From Circinella minor (lineage: Eukaryota; Mucoromycota; Mucoromycetes; Mucorales; Lichtheimiaceae), in assembly GCA_016758965.1 (NCBI GenBank), contig JAEPRB010000613.1, positions 1 through 11,173 on the forward strand: a DNA stretch of 11,173 nucleotides, given 5' to 3'. The notes under the pieces were generated by a model. That model did no database searches, was not told the DNA's origin, and saw nothing but the letters and a program-made list of their open reading frames with translations. Both the position numbers and the translations under genes were made by a program. This document shows, in pieces, positions 8,505 to 11,173 of the stretch (the first letter of the stretch is position 1; every line of letters starts with the position of its first letter).

Positions 8505-8953
8505 TCACCGAGGTAATGTCAATGATGATTGTTGCAATTGTTGCAATTGTTGATGTTGATGTTGATGTTGTTGTAATATTGTCATAGCATGTTGTTGCAA
8601 CTGTTGTTGTTGTTGTTGCTGCTGCTGCTGCTGTTGTTGTTGTTGTTGTGATGATGATTGTTGTTGTGATTGGTTATTATTAATAATAGTTCTTGGTCGG
8701 TTAGAATAGACACCATGACCTGATGAACCTTTTGCTTCACGTAAATGATATTGTAATCCATTAATATTTTTATATCGTTTAGAACAATGAGGCATAGCAC
8801 ATCGATAAGGTTTATCATAACCATCCAAATTTGGGTGAGCACTTTTCATATGATAAAATAAACCACTCGATTGCGGGAAACTTGTATAGCAACCGGGTAT
8901 ATCACATCCATAAGGATTTAAATCACTATAAGGTTCATTTCCATCTTCACCAA

Positions 8954-8984
<31 letters not shown>

Positions 8985-10794
8985 AATTTCTGTCGTATGT
9001 GTATTATTATTTGTTATTGATATTATATTATTTGTTGATAAAGAAGATGAATCTGATGATGAAGAAATAGAAGAAGATATGGATGGTTTTTGTCCTTGTT
9101 GAGAACTTTGAAAAGTTGAATTATGTTGTTGATATCTTGAAATTTGTTCATCAGCTAATCCATTAATAAATGAAGTCGTTGTAGGTAATGCTGCAACCGC
9201 TGCAGCCGCAGCATTTTCTTTTTCCTTTTTCATTTGCATCATTCTTTGTAATTTTCTCCAACGATTACGACAATGTAATCCAGGCCTTCCATCAAAAAAT
9301 TGTGCAATTTTTTGCCATTGAGAACTATATTCTTCATATTTTTCCATTAAACGTTGATCTTCAATAGGTGTCCAATCGGATCGATCAATGGTTGGATCTA
9401 AACTTTCACGCCATCTTTTTGCACATTGATCATCCGTACGTCCTTCTAACATGTCTGCAATTTTACTCCATTGATTGGGAAAACGCATCACCCCTTCTCG
9501 TAATAATTGATCTTCTTCATCTGTCCATGCACCTTTTCTTAAAGAAGGATCAAGGGAATGAAACCATCGTTTACGACAATTTTTATTGGTTCGTCCAGGT
9601 ACACATGCTGCAATTTTAGCCCATTTTTCAGTTTTATCACCATAAAGTTGAACAGCTAAACGTAAAAGATTATCTTCTTCAGGTGTCCAAGGTGCACGTT
9701 CTCGGCTCACTTTCGGTTGTTGTTGTTGTTGTTGTTGTTGTTGATGGTTTAATTTAACTCGTTTATTAGTATGTACATTATTATTATTATTATAGTTGTT
9801 TGTACTTTGATTATCAGGATTAAGATTTACATGATCTTGTTGACGAAACTGATGTTGTTGCTGTTGATGATGAGAAGGGGACGATGATTGTTGTTGTTGT
9901 TGGAGATCGAGTTCAGATAAAACGGATGTACGAGCTAGTGTGACATTTGGCTGAGTATTAACAACTTCGGGATTCAACGGAGGTAATCTTGCAGATAAAT
10001 CATTTACTGTCATACCAGATGTATGTACAATACTATTCATGTCCACTGGATGGTATACGTGCTGAACATTAAATGAATTTGCAAATACCATATCCTAAAC
10101 AATTATTTTTTATAAATTTAATATATATATATATATATATATATCTATTTCTTTTCTATCTGGGTGAAAATACTTACAGGTGGGAAGCTTCCAAAATGAT
10201 GACTAAGATTTTCGGATCGATTAGTTATAGAAGTATGAGAAGAATCATGAGTATTCAACGTATCATGATGATATTGTTGATGATTTTGTTGATTATCATT
10301 ATTATTATTATTATCATTATTGTTATTATTCGATCCTTGATTATGTTGTTGTTGTTGTTGTTGTTGTTGTTGCTGTTGCTGTGTTACAGAACAAGTTGAT
10401 GATTGTTGTTGTTGATTTTCATGATGACCCTTAATTAATGGATGAACCTATATATTATCATTCATTTAATCATCCTTCTCTCTCTCTCTCTCTCTTTCTC
10501 AAAGTGGAAATAATAAAATAAACTTACAGATAATTGTAATTGAGTAGTTGATGATAATTGATTTGGATTATGTTGTTGATGAGGTGGCATAAATGTGAAC
10601 GTGGGTATGGTTCCTGATAAGGACCCGGAAGTTCCATGTACAACAGATAATGACGGTGATTGATATGTTTGTTGTTGTTGAGGTGAAGAACGACCACTAT
10701 GCACTAATGGTTTAAAATCAACATCATGTAAACTTTGAAATTCGTCTTGTGGTGGTGATGGTTGTGGATGACCATATGTGTATAAATGTGAATA
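8505..10794 (-). CDS. Three-repeat Myb plus C2H2 zinc-finger transcription factor, 5' end missing
   Basis: Three phase-0 exons are visible: 10794-10528, 10447-10178 and 10094-8505 (stop TGA), about 708 residues. Residue numbers here count from the Met at 10091 in the last exon. The Myb region (about 133-282) has three repeats carrying all nine spaced tryptophans: W135/W157/W176, W189/W208/W227, W240/W259/W278. This is the R1R2R3 layout of c-Myb-type nuclear DNA-binding proteins. After a Ser/Gln linker come two C2H2 fingers: C396, C401, H414, H419 and C431, C436, H449, H459. The second (SKRYKNINGLQYHLREAKG) resembles the last finger of Sfp1-type fungal factors, with a wide His-His gap. The linkers are Q/N/H-rich, with Q tracts of 9, 10 and 16. 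The most upstream exon begins right after CTAG with an in-frame stop in front, so it is entered by splicing; its first exon and ATG were not found up to 11048. It is probably a nuclear sequence-specific regulator; targets are unknown. Confidence 0.88.
10095..10177 (-). other. Intron of the Myb/zinc-finger gene (83 nt)
   Basis: The donor is CCT|GTAAGT (10177 downward) and the acceptor is TTTAG|GAT (10095). The join is phase 0 and gives S-F-P-P-D-M-V-F, so the Met at 10091 is internal rather than the true start. The intron holds a 24-nt AT dinucleotide run. Confidence 0.85.
10121..10144. repeat. (AT)12 microsatellite in an intron
   Basis: Twelve uninterrupted AT units lie inside the 83-nt intron, taking up over a quarter of it. 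Confidence 0.9.
10448..10527 (-). other. Intron of the Myb/zinc-finger gene (80 nt)
   Basis: The donor is TCT|GTAAGT (10527 downward) and the acceptor is ATATAG|GTT (10448). The join is phase 0, Q-L-S to V-H-P-L. Reading through instead gives VSLFYYFHFEKERERER and a stop, which is composition expected of intron sequence. It contains the CT/AG microsatellite. Confidence 0.85.
10477..10495. repeat. (TC)n microsatellite in an intron
   Basis: About nine TC units (AG on the transcribed-sense minus strand) lie in the 80-nt intron. Confidence 0.85.
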
Positions 10795-11048
10795 CTAGAA
10801 TACATTTATATATAAACCCAATGTTAATTTTTAAATAGAGTCACATGTTTTTTTTTTTTTTGTTTCTTTTGTGCATCATTGGATCATATTATAATTATGT
10901 AGATTATACAATAGAAAGAAGTTAAGAAGGAAAGAATAAAAGAATTGTTTGTTGTCAATGTATAATAAAAAAGAATAATAATGGACAGTTGTTCATTTTT
11001 TTTTCGTCCTTTAATGAAGCTGTCAACTATATATGAAAAAAAAAGGCC
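10795..11048. other. Intron or 5' flank of the Myb/zinc-finger gene; no exon resolved
   Basis: On the minus strand this sequence runs into TTCTAG just before the exon at 10794. I found no ATG-led frame here that reaches a good donor in phase 0. Three candidate ATGs each meet a stop within about 14 codons. A 14-nt T run sits at 10848-10861. The first coding exon is therefore beyond 11048, poorly spliced, or lost. Confidence 0.4.
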
Positions 11049-11173
11049 TTCCATAGTTGGGCTCCAGATGTTTATGATGGTGTACCTACTGTAGTAACAG
11101 CTTGGTTATCAAATATGCCTAAAGTATCTTTATTAGTATTTATTTTAGAATTCCAAGGATTTACTCAATTAAG
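11049..11173 (+). pseudogene. nad2: Fragment of mitochondrial nad2 (NUMT or assembly junction)
   Basis: The 125 bases read in one frame as 41 codons without a stop: [20 protein letters not shown], then [20 protein letters not shown] and L, running off the window edge. [14 protein letters not shown] is the highly conserved core of NADH dehydrogenase subunit 2, a membrane proton-pumping subunit of respiratory complex I that fungi encode in mitochondrial DNA. Homology starts abruptly at TTC (11049); the bases before it (poly-A then GGCC) do not encode the expected upstream residues (A-A-P before F-H). The neighbouring genes have spliceosomal introns, so the window is nuclear. This is either mitochondrial DNA inserted in a chromosome or a misjoined contig end. 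The lack of disabling changes suggests a recent event. Confidence 0.85.

Noticed and set aside
10091..10091. Met at 10091 as the true start of the Myb/zinc-finger protein
   Set aside because: A consensus acceptor lies just upstream and two further in-phase exons with Q/N/H-rich, stop-free coding join at GTAAGT donors, so this Met is internal.
10073..10399. 108-codon plus-strand frame of I, L and M runs
   Set aside because: It is the antisense of N/Q/H-rich coding exons and an AT-repeat intron of the minus-strand transcription factor gene.
1..11173. CRISPR array, bacterial operon or prophage
   Set aside because: No spaced direct repeats, no ribosome binding sites and no closely packed genes; spliceosomal introns show that the DNA is eukaryotic.

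Overview
The window looks like nuclear DNA of a filamentous fungus, most likely an early-diverging, AT-rich lineage (Mucoromycota, possibly Glomeromycotina or Mucorales). Evidence: a fungal-type Ecl1 zinc protein, short spliceosomal introns (62-180 nt, GTAAGT or GTAAAT to TAG), glutamine- and asparagine-rich transcription factor linkers, long A/T homopolymers, and decayed transposons. The taxon is an inference from style and was not checked by a search.

Layout. Positions 1-1324 hold transposon debris: the cut-off end of a TA-flanked element (1-124), a 60-nt hairpin (261-320), and a complete non-coding element of 853 bp (470-1322) with 22/23-matching terminal inverted repeats and a TA target duplication. 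Positions 1325-2300 show nothing convincing. On the minus strand, 2371-2964 (open up to about 3066) is an unrecognised reading frame of at least 197 residues. On the plus strand, about 3586-5090 is a badly broken Helitron Rep/helicase relic. It is recognisable only by following homology across all three frames. Positions 5090-6906 hold exon-like scraps and then A/T-rich sequence.

Two real genes lie on the minus strand. The first is a two-exon Ecl1-family zinc-binding protein (6907-7473, 128 aa after splicing). The second, upstream of it, is a three-exon-or-more transcription factor (8505-10794, 5' end missing). It joins a complete three-repeat Myb domain to a pair of C2H2 zinc fingers, the second of Sfp1-like type. 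No pathway link between the two genes can be read from the sequence beyond shared orientation.

At the right edge (11049-11173, plus strand) an uninterrupted 41-codon piece of mitochondrial nad2 begins abruptly. It is a nuclear insertion of mitochondrial DNA or an assembly join, 255 nt beyond the most upstream visible exon of the Myb/zinc-finger gene. The two main novelty candidates are the Myb-3R/C2H2 fusion architecture and the nad2 junction. The rest is mostly mobile-element archaeology.
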